Made by a program: the position numbers and the translations under genes. From Lawsonibacter sp. (GTDB lineage: Bacteria > Bacillota > Clostridia > Oscillospirales > Oscillospiraceae), in the NCBI GenBank assembly GCA_022798855.1, contig JAAWNI010000100.1, positions 1-7,895 of the forward strand: DNA of 7,895 bases, given 5' to 3'. A model generated the notes under the pieces. The model worked only from the letters and a program-made list of their open reading frames with translations, was not told the DNA's origin and searched no databases. Below, one piece after another: positions 1 to 4,702 of the stretch; position 1 is the stretch's first letter, and the number at the start of each line of letters is the position of its first letter.

Positions 1-154
1 CCTTGAGCTGTTTTGGGTTACGGAATCCCCCCGCCACTTCGTGGCCCTCCCCCCTTTAGCAAGGGGGGCTTGGGTGGTTGAAGGCCCCGGTCCTGCTCCC
101 AAAGGCCCCCTTGTTAAAGGGGGCTGGCACGGCGTAGCCGTGACTGGGGGATTC
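1..154. repeat. MITE-like hairpin repeat, copy 1
   Basis: The core runs from 22 to 154 and is bounded by 9-bp perfect inverted ends, GAATCCCCC (23-31) and GGGGGATTC (146-154). Inside are four perfect hairpins arranged almost symmetrically: GCCAC/GTGGC (33-45), CCCCCCTT/AAGGGGGG with loop TAGC (49-68), GCCCCCTT/AAGGGGGC with loop GTTA (105-124), and CACGGC/GCCGTG with loop GTA (128-142). No coding sequence is convincing. A second copy lies at 7813-7895, and the match between copies also covers about 20 bases before the inverted end (TTGAG, TGTTTTG, TA, GGAATC). The true left boundary may therefore lie at or beyond position 1. The architecture fits a non-autonomous miniature element or a large REP-like repeat; no transposase is visible here. 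The 105-124 hairpin lies 47 bases past the stop codon of the XRE gene and could serve as its terminator. Confidence 0.75.
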
Positions 155-170
155 TTTTCGCAAGGCGGCA

Positions 171-428
171 TTAAGAGGGTTCCACGTATTCCAGAAGGTC
201 TTCCACCTTACAATCCAGCACGTAGCAAACTTTCGCAAGGAAATCGAGGTCGACCCACTCCACACTTTTGGCCTTGTAATATCGGTCGATTATCTCGTAT
301 TTGATACCGGTGAGAGTTCTTAAACGATTCCTGGTGATGTTACGGCTATCCAACATCTCCGCAACTTTGAGCCGGATATGTCCATACTCCCCTATGTGGT
401 AGGTGACGAGGCTTCTTTCGCCATTCAT
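171..428 (-). CDS. XRE-family helix-turn-helix regulator
   Basis: An 85-residue protein that is essentially one Cro/C1-type HTH domain. Residues of about 18-80 carry the pattern of short clostridial XRE regulators: IRLKVAEMLDSRNITRNRLR, then TLTGIKYEIIDRYY (turn and recognition helix), then a DLDFLAKVCYVLDCKVEDLL tail. No extra sensor domain is present, so it is probably a simple DNA-binding repressor. The ATG at 428 is chosen because a strong AAGGGGGG ribosome site lies 10 bases upstream; the other nearby CAT (422-424) is out of frame. Its promoter (457-485) encloses a perfect inverted repeat at 462-480, which suggests autoregulation. It is divergent from the 579-842 gene and probably controls it (inference). 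The gene is less GC-rich than the genes after 996. It ends 17 bases from the hairpin repeat. The family call is firm; target and signal are unknown. Confidence 0.85.
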   Translation of the reverse strand: MNGERSLVTYHIGEYGHIRLKVAEMLDSRNITRNRLRTLTGIKYEIIDRYYKAKSVEWVDLDFLAKVCYVLDCKVEDLLEYVEPS

Positions 429-456
429 CGCTTATCTACCCCCCTTAATTAAAGAT

Positions 457-485
457 ATTATAATATAGGTCTTCTATATTGACAT
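457..485 (-). promoter_or_regulatory. Promoter of the XRE regulator
   Basis: Read on the minus strand, a -35 box ATGTCA (480-485, four of six consensus bases) is followed by a 17-base spacer and a perfect -10 box TATAAT (457-462). The predicted start lies near 450, about 20 bases before the ribosome site. The spacer is almost wholly occupied by the inverted repeat at 462-480. Confidence 0.65.
462..480. promoter_or_regulatory. Putative operator: 7-5-7 perfect inverted repeat
   Basis: AATATAG (462-468), spacer GTCTT, CTATATT (474-480) is a perfect 7-bp inverted repeat. It fills the region between the -35 and -10 boxes of the XRE promoter and touches the -35 of the opposite promoter. Size and position fit a dimer site for a Cro-type HTH protein, so autorepression by the 171-428 product is the simplest reading. 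That is inference; AT-rich DNA can form short repeats by chance. Confidence 0.5.
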
Positions 486-507
486 TTCTACAATTATCGG
501 ATATCAT
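479..507 (+). promoter_or_regulatory. Promoter of the 87-residue gene
   Basis: A consensus -35 TTGACA (479-484), a 17-base spacer and a -10 TATCAT (502-507, five of six) predict a start near 514. The -35 overlaps the -35 of the opposing XRE promoter (480-485), so the two polymerases would compete for one site. The predicted leader is about 65 bases long. Confidence 0.65.
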
Positions 508-536
508 AAAATAATAGATTATAAATAATAGGATGC

Positions 537-548
537 CCTGATATCAGG
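537..548. promoter_or_regulatory. 12-bp perfect palindrome in the leader
   Basis: CCTGATATCAGG is a perfect 12-bp palindrome located between the predicted start site and the ribosome site of the 579-842 gene. It could be a second regulator site or a chance palindrome. It does not resemble the 462-480 inverted repeat, so a shared binding protein is not supported. Confidence 0.3.
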
Positions 549-578
549 TAAATAGTTGACAGAGAGGGAGGTTTCAAG

Positions 579-842
579 ATGTGCAATTACGGTGGCAAAA
601 TCGACAAGCCGCAACACCTGACCGAAGCTGACCTAAGCTGGAACATCGACAGCGCATTAGTCAATGGGGTCATTACAGCGGCAGTATGGTCGGTGGAGCG
701 GAAGCCTGGGACATGGAGCAAAATGCTTGTGGCACTGGGCCGGGGGGCCATAAAATCCAAAGAGGGCACGGTGGAAGCCTTTTTATTCCGGGCCATGCTG
801 GACCGCCTTCTGGAAGAATTCCACGCGCTGGAATCCGAATAG
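579..842 (+). CDS. Hypothetical protein, 87 residues
   Basis: I do not recognise this protein. It is real coding sequence by context: a strong GGGAGG ribosome site (565-570) lies 8 bases before the ATG, a good promoter precedes it, and a strong terminator follows within 10 bases of the stop. The protein is soluble, with no signal peptide or membrane segment. It begins MCNYGGKIDKPQHL, has a hydrophobic stretch with a Trp-rich middle (DSALVNGVITAAVWSVERKP, then GTWSKML), and ends in a probable amphipathic helix of about residues 62-86 (GTVEAFLFRAMLDRLLEEFH). It has no cysteine cluster, Walker motif or HTH. It is transcribed away from the XRE regulator, so the two probably form a small regulator/target pair. 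A toxin, phage-derived or stress role is possible but nothing shows it. Confidence 0.6.
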   Translation: MCNYGGKIDKPQHLTEADLSWNIDSALVNGVITAAVWSVERKPGTWSKMLVALGRGAIKSKEGTVEAFLFRAMLDRLLEEFHALESE

Positions 843-850
843 AGCGCGCA

Positions 851-881
851 AAACAGCGCCGGGCGGCCCGGCGCTGTTTTT
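851..881 (+). terminator. Rho-independent terminator
   Basis: A 13-bp perfect stem, AAACAGCGCCGGG (851-863) with CCCGGCGCTGTTT (867-879), has a 3-base loop and runs into a T tract ending at 881. It starts 9 bases after the stop of the 87-residue gene and separates that unit from the SLH gene. Confidence 0.9.
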
Positions 882-896
882 GTCGGGATAAAACCC

Positions 897-928
897 TTGC
901 AAATTCAAGGAAAATCAGGTAATATAAT
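897..928 (+). promoter_or_regulatory. Promoter of the SLH-domain gene
   Basis: A -35 TTGCAA (897-902) is followed after 17 bases by TAATAT (920-925). A perfect TATAAT (923-928) overlaps it but would need a 20-base spacer. The region matches the efp promoter (3157-3191) base for base in many positions, including CCCTTGC, AAAAT and GGTAA, which supports it as a real promoter. The leader to the ATG is about 65 bases and contains a GC-rich partial hairpin near 944-966. Confidence 0.6.
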
Positions 929-995
929 CCATATCTTCACTGTAGCGGCGCCCCGTCCGGGCCGCCGGTTACGACACAACGGGAGGATGAAGCAC

Positions 996-2177
996 ATGAA
1001 AAAGAATTTGCTGGCCCTGGCTCTGGCGCTGGCGGCGTGCCTGGGGCTGACTGTTCCGGCTTCCGCCGCCGGAGGCGGCCCCCTGTCCGCCGAGGAGGGG
1101 ACAAAGCATATTGAGCTCTCCGCCGATCTGGGCGGGCTGTCCCTGGAGGACGTGACGATGCGGCGCCCCTGGACCATGCAGTACCTGGAAAATGAGGAGG
1201 AAGAGGAGGACGGCTGGGTCCAGGAGGAGCGGGCCGCATACGGCGCGGTGCGGCGGGACACCCAGTTCACCGTCCGGCACACCGGGCCCGCCGACGACGG
1301 CACCACCCTCTCCATCTACGCCGCCTGCTACCTGAACACCAGCGGCAAGGAGCCGCTGTACTCCTGGCTGGACTGGCCCGGCACCGCCTGCCTGACAAAG
1401 AGCGGGGCCTTTGCCGCCAGCGGCGGGGATTTGGAGAAATACGGCGGCCCGGTGGCCCTGCGGGCGGGGGAGTCGGTGACCTTTACCCTCCCCTTTGACT
1501 GGTACGCCAAACGGGGCTGGGACGTGACCGTGGAGCTGCGGGCGGTGATGGACTTCCCCCAGTACGACTGGACCTACTGGAAGACGGCCTGCTTCCGGGT
1601 GGACGAGTCCGCCTATGTGGCCGCCTCCATCAAGGGGCCCTCCGCCAAGGAGCCGCCCGCCTTTTCCGACGTGAAGGAGTCGGACTGGTTCCGGACCTAT
1701 GTGGAGAAGGCGGTGGACGCCGGCCTGATGTCGGGCACCAGCGACGGCGTGTTCTCCCCCGGCAGGGAGCTGAGCGTGGCCGAAGCCCTGGTTTTGGCCT
1801 ACCAGCTCCACAGCCAGTCCAGCGGCGCCGCCCTGCCCCAGGCGGAGGGGCCCTGGTATATGCCCCATTACCAGTACTGCCTGGAAAACGGCATTGTAGA
1901 CGCCGGGCAGGTGGGGGAGTCCGACCTGTCCCGGAAGGCCAGCCGCTTCGATATTGTGTCTATTCTGGACGGGGCAGTCCCCGCCAGCCGGCTGGAGCCG
2001 GTGAAAACCGAGGTTGCCATCCCCGACCTGGCCGAGGCTGACCCCTACGGCGATGTGGTCTACAAGTGGTATCGGGCGGGCATCGTCAGCGGCGACCAGG
2101 CCGGCCGCTTCAACGGCAGTGGAAGCATCTCCCGGGCGGAGGTGGCGGTGATCCTCTGCCAGCTGAGCGGACTGTGA
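996..2177 (+). CDS. Secreted protein with three S-layer homology domains
   Basis: A 393-residue exported protein. Residues 1-24 form a signal peptide: MKKN, a hydrophobic Leu/Ala core, and ASA-A as the likely cleavage site. Residues of about 25-220 are a region I do not recognise, with a Glu-rich patch (ENEEEEEDGW) and alternating hydrophobic strands suggesting a beta-sandwich. Three SLH repeats follow: about 223-275 (FSDVKESDWFRTYVEKAVDA, GLMSGTSDGVFSP), about 285-337 (weaker), and about 342-392 (DPYGDVVYKWYRAGIVSG, SISRAEVAVILCQL). SLH domains bind pyruvylated secondary cell-wall polymer, so the protein is probably held at the cell surface. The start at 996 is chosen over ATG 987 because GGGAGG (981-986) lies 9 bases before 996 but directly abuts 987. 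It has its own promoter and a GC hairpin downstream, so it is probably monocistronic. The substrate of the N-terminal part is unknown. Confidence 0.88.
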   Translation: MKKNLLALALALAACLGLTVPASAAGGGPLSAEEGTKHIELSADLGGLSLEDVTMRRPWTMQYLENEEEEEDGWVQEERAAYGAVRRDTQFTVRHTGPADDGTTLSIYAACYLNTSGKEPLYSWLDWPGTACLTKSGAFAASGGDLEKYGGPVALRAGESVTFTLPFDWYAKRGWDVTVELRAVMDFPQYDWTYWKTACFRVDESAYVAASIKGPSAKEPPAFSDVKESDWFRTYVEKAVDAGLMSGTSDGVFSPGRELSVAEALVLAYQLHSQSSGAALPQAEGPWYMPHYQYCLENGIVDAGQVGESDLSRKASRFDIVSILDGAVPASRLEPVKTEVAIPDLAEADPYGDVVYKWYRAGIVSGDQAGRFNGSGSISRAEVAVILCQLSGL

Positions 2178-2184
2178 TTTCTTT

Positions 2185-2210
2185 AGGGCCTCCCCCCGCG
2201 GGGAGGCCCT
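2185..2210 (+). terminator. Strong hairpin after the SLH gene, weak T tract
   Basis: AGGGCCTCCCC (2185-2195) and GGGGAGGCCCT (2200-2210) form an 11-bp perfect stem with loop CCGC, 7 bases after the stop codon. The run after the stem is GGCTCTGTCC rather than a T tract. It is a likely 3'-end structure, but less certain as an intrinsic terminator than the others here. Confidence 0.6.
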
Positions 2211-2281
2211 GGCTCTGTCCGGCGGGGATTATTTCCACCATATTACATAATATTAAAAATTATATTTGGCGATATTTTATA

Positions 2282-2310
2282 TTGATAAATGGGCCGCTAT
2301 GGGATATACT
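2282..2310 (+). promoter_or_regulatory. Promoter of the hemolysin III-family gene
   Basis: TTGATA (2282-2287, five of six), a 17-base spacer and TATACT (2305-2310, five of six) predict a start near 2317 and a leader of about 48 bases. A markedly AT-rich stretch at about 2238-2281 lies directly upstream and could act as an UP element. Confidence 0.7.
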
Positions 2311-2364
2311 GTTTTTATAAAGAAGCGTAAAATCAGCGCTTCTCAGGAAAGGAGCGTGCCCCAT

Positions 2365-3102
2365 ATGCGTACCAATACCGCCGCCGTCAACCCCGTGCTC
2401 CCCACCGCCCCGGCTTTGAAGGGGAAGCCCCGCCGGCAGAGGGAGGTCCGCGACCCCTACGACGGCCTGCGGCCCTGGTCGGCCATCACCCACGGCGTGG
2501 GGGCCGCTCTGGCCGTGCTGGCCACTATCGCCCTGCTGGCCCGGTCCGCCAGCCAGGGGAAGTGGCTGCTCTTCGGGCTGTTCGCCGTCTACGGGCTGTC
2601 CATGATCTGCCTGTACACCGCCAGCACCCTGTACCACTGTCTGAACACCTCCGTCCCCGGGCGGCTGGCCCTGCGGAAGTATGACCACTGCTCCATCTAC
2701 CTCCTGATCGCCGGGAGCTACACCCCGCTGTGCCTTACCGTCCTGCGGGACAGCGGCGGAATCCCTCTGGCCGCCGCCGTGTGGACCCTGGCCGCCGCCG
2801 GCACGGTGCTCACCATCGCCAAGCTGGCCATCCCCCGGTGGCTCACCAGCGCCATCTACCTGTTTATGGGCTGGCTGGCCATCTTCGCCATCGTGCCCAT
2901 CTACCGGGCCCTGCCCCCCGATGGCTTCTTCTGGCTGCTGGCGGGCGGGCTGCTGTACACCGTGGGCGGCGTGCTCTACGCTGTCAAGTGGCCGGGGCGG
3001 AACAACCCCCGGTTCGGCTGCCACGAGATATTCCACCTGTTTATCCTTCTGGGCAGCGCCGCCCACTTCGCCATGATGTATCAGGTGGTGCTGTGGCTGT
3101 GA
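2365..3102 (+). CDS. trhA: Hemolysin III / PAQR-family membrane protein (TrhA-like)
   Basis: A 245-residue integral membrane protein with about seven hydrophobic segments after a basic, probably cytoplasmic N-terminus (residues 1-38). The family's metal-site motifs are present: S87 and H91 in ASTLYH, D107 in KYDHCSIYLLIAGSYTP, and H220/H224 in HEIFH near the C-terminus. In PAQR proteins these residues hold a zinc ion inside the membrane, and hydrolase-like activity has been proposed. Bacterial TrhA members are linked to membrane-fluidity homeostasis. The name hemolysin III is historical and does not by itself imply a toxin. The ATG at 2365 follows AAAGGAG (2348-2354) by about 10 bases; the in-frame TTG at 2266 lies upstream of the promoter and is rejected. 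The gene has its own promoter and terminator. The family is confident; the symbol is assigned by family only. Confidence 0.87.
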   Translation: MRTNTAAVNPVLPTAPALKGKPRRQREVRDPYDGLRPWSAITHGVGAALAVLATIALLARSASQGKWLLFGLFAVYGLSMICLYTASTLYHCLNTSVPGRLALRKYDHCSIYLLIAGSYTPLCLTVLRDSGGIPLAAAVWTLAAAGTVLTIAKLAIPRWLTSAIYLFMGWLAIFAIVPIYRALPPDGFFWLLAGGLLYTVGGVLYAVKWPGRNNPRFGCHEIFHLFILLGSAAHFAMMYQVVLWL

Positions 3103-3113
3103 AAAACCGCTCT

Positions 3114-3147
3114 GCCGCCCGGATTTCAGCCGGGCGGTTAACTTTTT
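3114..3147 (+). terminator. Rho-independent terminator
   Basis: CCGCCCGG (3115-3122) pairs perfectly with CCGGGCGG (3130-3137), with a 7-base loop, followed by TTAACTTTTT. It starts 12 bases after the hemolysin III-family stop codon. Confidence 0.85.
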
Positions 3148-3159
3148 CATACAACCCCC

Positions 3160-3188
3160 TTGCCAACGGGGGAAAAATAGGGTAAAAT
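3160..3188 (+). promoter_or_regulatory. Promoter of the efp operon
   Basis: TTGCCA (3160-3165), a 17-base spacer and TAAAAT (3183-3188, five of six) predict a start near 3195. It closely follows the preceding terminator and resembles the SLH-gene promoter in sequence as well as spacing. Confidence 0.75.
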
Positions 3189-3238
3189 AAGTCAGCTAAG
3201 CATTTTCAACTAGTTTTAGATAATGGAGGATGATTCCT

Positions 3239-3811
3239 ATGGCAATGATTTCTGCCAGCGATTTCCGCAACGGCGTGACCTTCGAGATGGACGGCAAGGT
3301 TATGCAGGTGGTCGAGTTCCAGCACGTCAAGCCCGGCAAGGGGGCGGCCTTTGTCCGCACCAAGATGAAGAATGTCATCACCGGCGGCGTGACCGAGACT
3401 TCCTTCAACCCCACCGCCAAGTTCGAGCAGGCTTTCGTGGAGCGCAAGGACATGGATTACAGCTACAGCGACGGCGACCTGTACTACTTTATGGACCCCG
3501 AAACCTTCGACATGATCCCCATTGGCAAGGACCTGCTGGGCGACAGCTTCAAGTTCGTCAAGGAGAACATGACCTGCAAGGTGATGTCCTACAAGGGCAG
3601 CGTCTTCGGCGTGGAGCCCCCCAACTTTGTGGAGCTGGAGGTCACTGAGACTGACCCCGGCTTTGCCGGCAACACCGCCACCAATAACGTGCTCAAGCCC
3701 GCCACCCTGGAGACTGGCGCCGAGATTAAGGTGCCCCTGTTCGTCAACCCCGGCGACAAAATCAAGATCGACACCCGCACCGGCGAGTATCTGGAGCGCT
3801 GCAAGGCATAA
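3239..3811 (+). CDS. efp: Translation elongation factor P
   Basis: A 190-residue EF-P, close to the usual 185 or so. EF-P binds between the P and E sites of the stalled ribosome and promotes peptide bonds in polyproline runs. The KOW-like domain I (about 1-65) carries the loop KPGKG with K34 at the tip, the lysine that is post-translationally modified in other bacteria. OB-fold domains II (about 67-128) and III (about 130-187) follow, the latter with the family signature TATNNVLKPATLETGAEIKV and ending in GDKIKIDTRTGEYLERCKA. The start at 3239 is preferred over ATG 3230 because GGAGG (3225-3229) lies 9 bases before 3239 but directly abuts 3230. It heads a two-gene operon with the 3878-4291 gene, separated by 66 bases. 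No genes for a K34-modifying enzyme are in this window, so which modification is used cannot be told. Confidence 0.97.
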   Translation: MAMISASDFRNGVTFEMDGKVMQVVEFQHVKPGKGAAFVRTKMKNVITGGVTETSFNPTAKFEQAFVERKDMDYSYSDGDLYYFMDPETFDMIPIGKDLLGDSFKFVKENMTCKVMSYKGSVFGVEPPNFVELEVTETDPGFAGNTATNNVLKPATLETGAEIKVPLFVNPGDKIKIDTRTGEYLERCKA

Positions 3812-3877
3812 GCGTCTGAGCCGCCGCGAACAGGCGAAGCGTGATAATGAGGCATTGCCTCAGAAAGGGAAACAATT

Positions 3878-4291
3878 ATGACTATTTCCGAGAAAGTTGC
3901 CTATTTGAAAGGCCTGGCCGAGGGGCTGAACCTGGACACCGAGAAGTCTAAGGAGGGCAAGCTGATCTCCGTGATGATCGGGATTCTGGAGGAGCTGGCC
4001 ATGTCCGTGGAAGACCTGGAGGAAAACGCCCTGAACCTGGGAGAGGAGATCGACGTGCTCTCCGACGACCTGGCCGACGTGGAGGAAGCTGTCTTCGACG
4101 AGGACGGCGAGGAATATGACGACGACTGGTTCGAGGTGGAGTGCCCCACCTGCGGGGCCGACATCATGGTGGACGACGAGGCCTTGGCCGACGGCGAGGT
4201 GGAATGCCCCTCCTGCGGCACCCGGTACGCCATGGAGCTCACTGACGACGAGGACGGCGAAGAGGAAGAGGACTTGGAAGAGGAGGAGTAA
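3878..4291 (+). CDS. CD1247-type N-terminal domain, zinc-ribbon acidic protein
   Basis: A 137-residue, very acidic cytoplasmic protein. Residues 1-70 resemble the CD1247 N-terminal domain common in Clostridia (EKVAYLKGLAEGL, then EGKLISVMIGILEELA, probably a helical hairpin). An Asp/Glu-rich linker follows, then a zinc ribbon with CPTC (C89, C92) and CPSC (C110, C113), and a C-terminal tail of almost pure Asp/Glu. The function is unknown; the ribbon could bind nucleic acid or protein, and the acidic tails may mimic nucleic acid or mediate contacts (inference). AAAGGGA (3864-3870) lies 7 bases before the ATG. A short hairpin TGAGGC/GCCTCA (3848-3862) overlaps the start of that region and could tune translation. 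Its position after efp, inside one transcription unit ending at 4346, suggests a translation-linked role, but this is only guilt by association. Confidence 0.85.
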   Translation: MTISEKVAYLKGLAEGLNLDTEKSKEGKLISVMIGILEELAMSVEDLEENALNLGEEIDVLSDDLADVEEAVFDEDGEEYDDDWFEVECPTCGADIMVDDEALADGEVECPSCGTRYAMELTDDEDGEEEEDLEEEE

Positions 4292-4311
4292 GATCCTCCC
4301 GCGCTTATAGC

Positions 4312-4346
4312 AAAGCAGTCCGGACATTTTGTCCGGGCTGCTTTTT
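4312..4346 (+). terminator. Rho-independent terminator of the efp operon
   Basis: AAAGCAG-T-CCGGACA (4312-4326) pairs with TGTCCGG-G-CTGCTTT (4330-4344), with a TTT loop and one T-G pair, followed by further T residues to 4346. On the minus strand the same hairpin could end the Arc-type gene transcript, though with a poorer T tract. It marks the left limit of the lower-GC islet. Confidence 0.88.
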
Positions 4347-4403
4347 ATGTCGCTTGGGATAGGTTTTGATTTTCTCTTATCCGCTGTTTTTATTGCGCAA
4401 GCT

Positions 4404-4577
4404 CTATGATTCAGTGGAAATTCTGCCATTTTCCTTCTCGTACTCGGCTACGCACCGCTTTAAATACTGCTCAATTTCTTTGTTGGCGGAGCGCCCTTTC
4501 GAGCCCGCTATATATCGAAACTTTTGAAATAATGTCCGGTCTACCCTCAGTGTATACCTTAAAAGCTTGTCCTCCAT
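4404..4577 (-). CDS. Small Arc-type ribbon-helix-helix DNA-binding protein
   Basis: A 57-residue gene on the minus strand. The protein starts MEDKLLRYTLRVDRTLFQKF and continues RYIAGSKGRSANKEIEQYLK, ending RCVAEYEKENGRISTES. Its layout is that of the Arc/Mnt ribbon-helix-helix fold: a beta-strand (about residues 7-12, LRYTLRV), helix 1 (about 14-26), and helix 2 starting at the family hallmark GRSANKEI (28-35) and running to about 48. Such proteins dimerise and insert a two-stranded sheet into the major groove, usually as repressors. GAGGTG lies about 4-5 bases before the ATG, a rather short spacing. It is divergent from the SLOG gene, with repeated motifs in the 125-bp gap that look like its operators. 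AT-rich codon use sets it apart from efp and clpB. The fold is confident from the motif; the target is inferred. An antitoxin role is possible, but no toxin is seen. Confidence 0.8.
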   Translation of the reverse strand: MEDKLLRYTLRVDRTLFQKFRYIAGSKGRSANKEIEQYLKRCVAEYEKENGRISTES

Positions 4578-4702
4578 TGTTGCACCTCTATTGCGTCAAA
4601 ATAGTGAAATTATGATTTTATAATAGCGGAACTATTGCGCTAAAACGAGAATGGTGGTATTATGACGCATATATGACGAACAAATTCTTTGGAGGTAACA
4701 AA
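4578..4702. promoter_or_regulatory. Divergent control region between the Arc-type and SLOG genes
   Basis: This AT-rich gap holds the promoters of both genes and several repeated motifs. A 14-bp imperfect direct repeat, CTATTGCGTCAAAA (4588-4601) and CTATTGCGCTAAAA (4632-4645), matches at 12 of 14 positions with a 44-bp period. TATGACG occurs at 4661-4667 and 4672-4678, an 11-bp period. The core TGACGCA at 4663-4669 is also present in the opposite orientation at 4592-4598. On the minus strand a TATAAA (4617-4622) could serve as -10 for the Arc-type gene, but no good -35 is visible. An imperfect inverted repeat AATAG/CTATT lies at about 4622-4636. Confidence 0.5.
4635..4663 (+). promoter_or_regulatory. 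Promoter of the SLOG gene
   Basis: TTGCGC (4635-4640) with a 17-base spacer and TATTAT (4658-4663, five of six). A TG dinucleotide at 4655-4656, one base before the -10, makes it an extended -10 promoter and offsets the weak -35. The -35 lies inside the second 14-bp repeat, and the TATGACG repeats begin at the -10 and cover the start region near 4670. Both are positions where a bound repressor would block transcription. Confidence 0.6.

Noticed and set aside
1..154. Hairpin series as a CRISPR array
   Set aside because: The units are different hairpins without constant repeats or regular unique spacers, and no cas genes are present.
41..304. 87-residue plus-strand frame across the hairpin repeat
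   Set aside because: It translates repeat hairpins and the antisense of the XRE gene, and has no ribosome site or recognisable domain.
555..560. A second TTGACA as a promoter for the 87-residue gene
   Set aside because: Seventeen bases downstream there is only coding sequence with no -10-like hexamer, and the site lies within the predicted leader next to the ribosome site.
969..1868. 299-residue open frame antisense to the SLH gene
   Set aside because: It is a shadow of the coding strand with low-complexity Gly/Pro/His content and no convincing ribosome site, while the sense strand encodes a signal peptide and SLH domains.
2260..3150. 296-residue open frame antisense to the hemolysin III-family gene
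   Set aside because: Composition is extreme in Gly, Gln and Asp, it overlaps a clear membrane-protein gene and its terminator, and no motif is visible.
4406..4615. 69-residue plus-strand frame opposite the Arc-type gene
   Set aside because: The minus strand carries the Arc-family motif and a ribosome site; this frame is its shadow.
4673..4702. Upstream ATG start adding 10 residues to the SLOG protein
   Set aside because: It falls within a few bases of the predicted transcript start and has no ribosome site, whereas GGAGG precedes the ATG at 4703 and the domain begins at MKVAIVGSRN.
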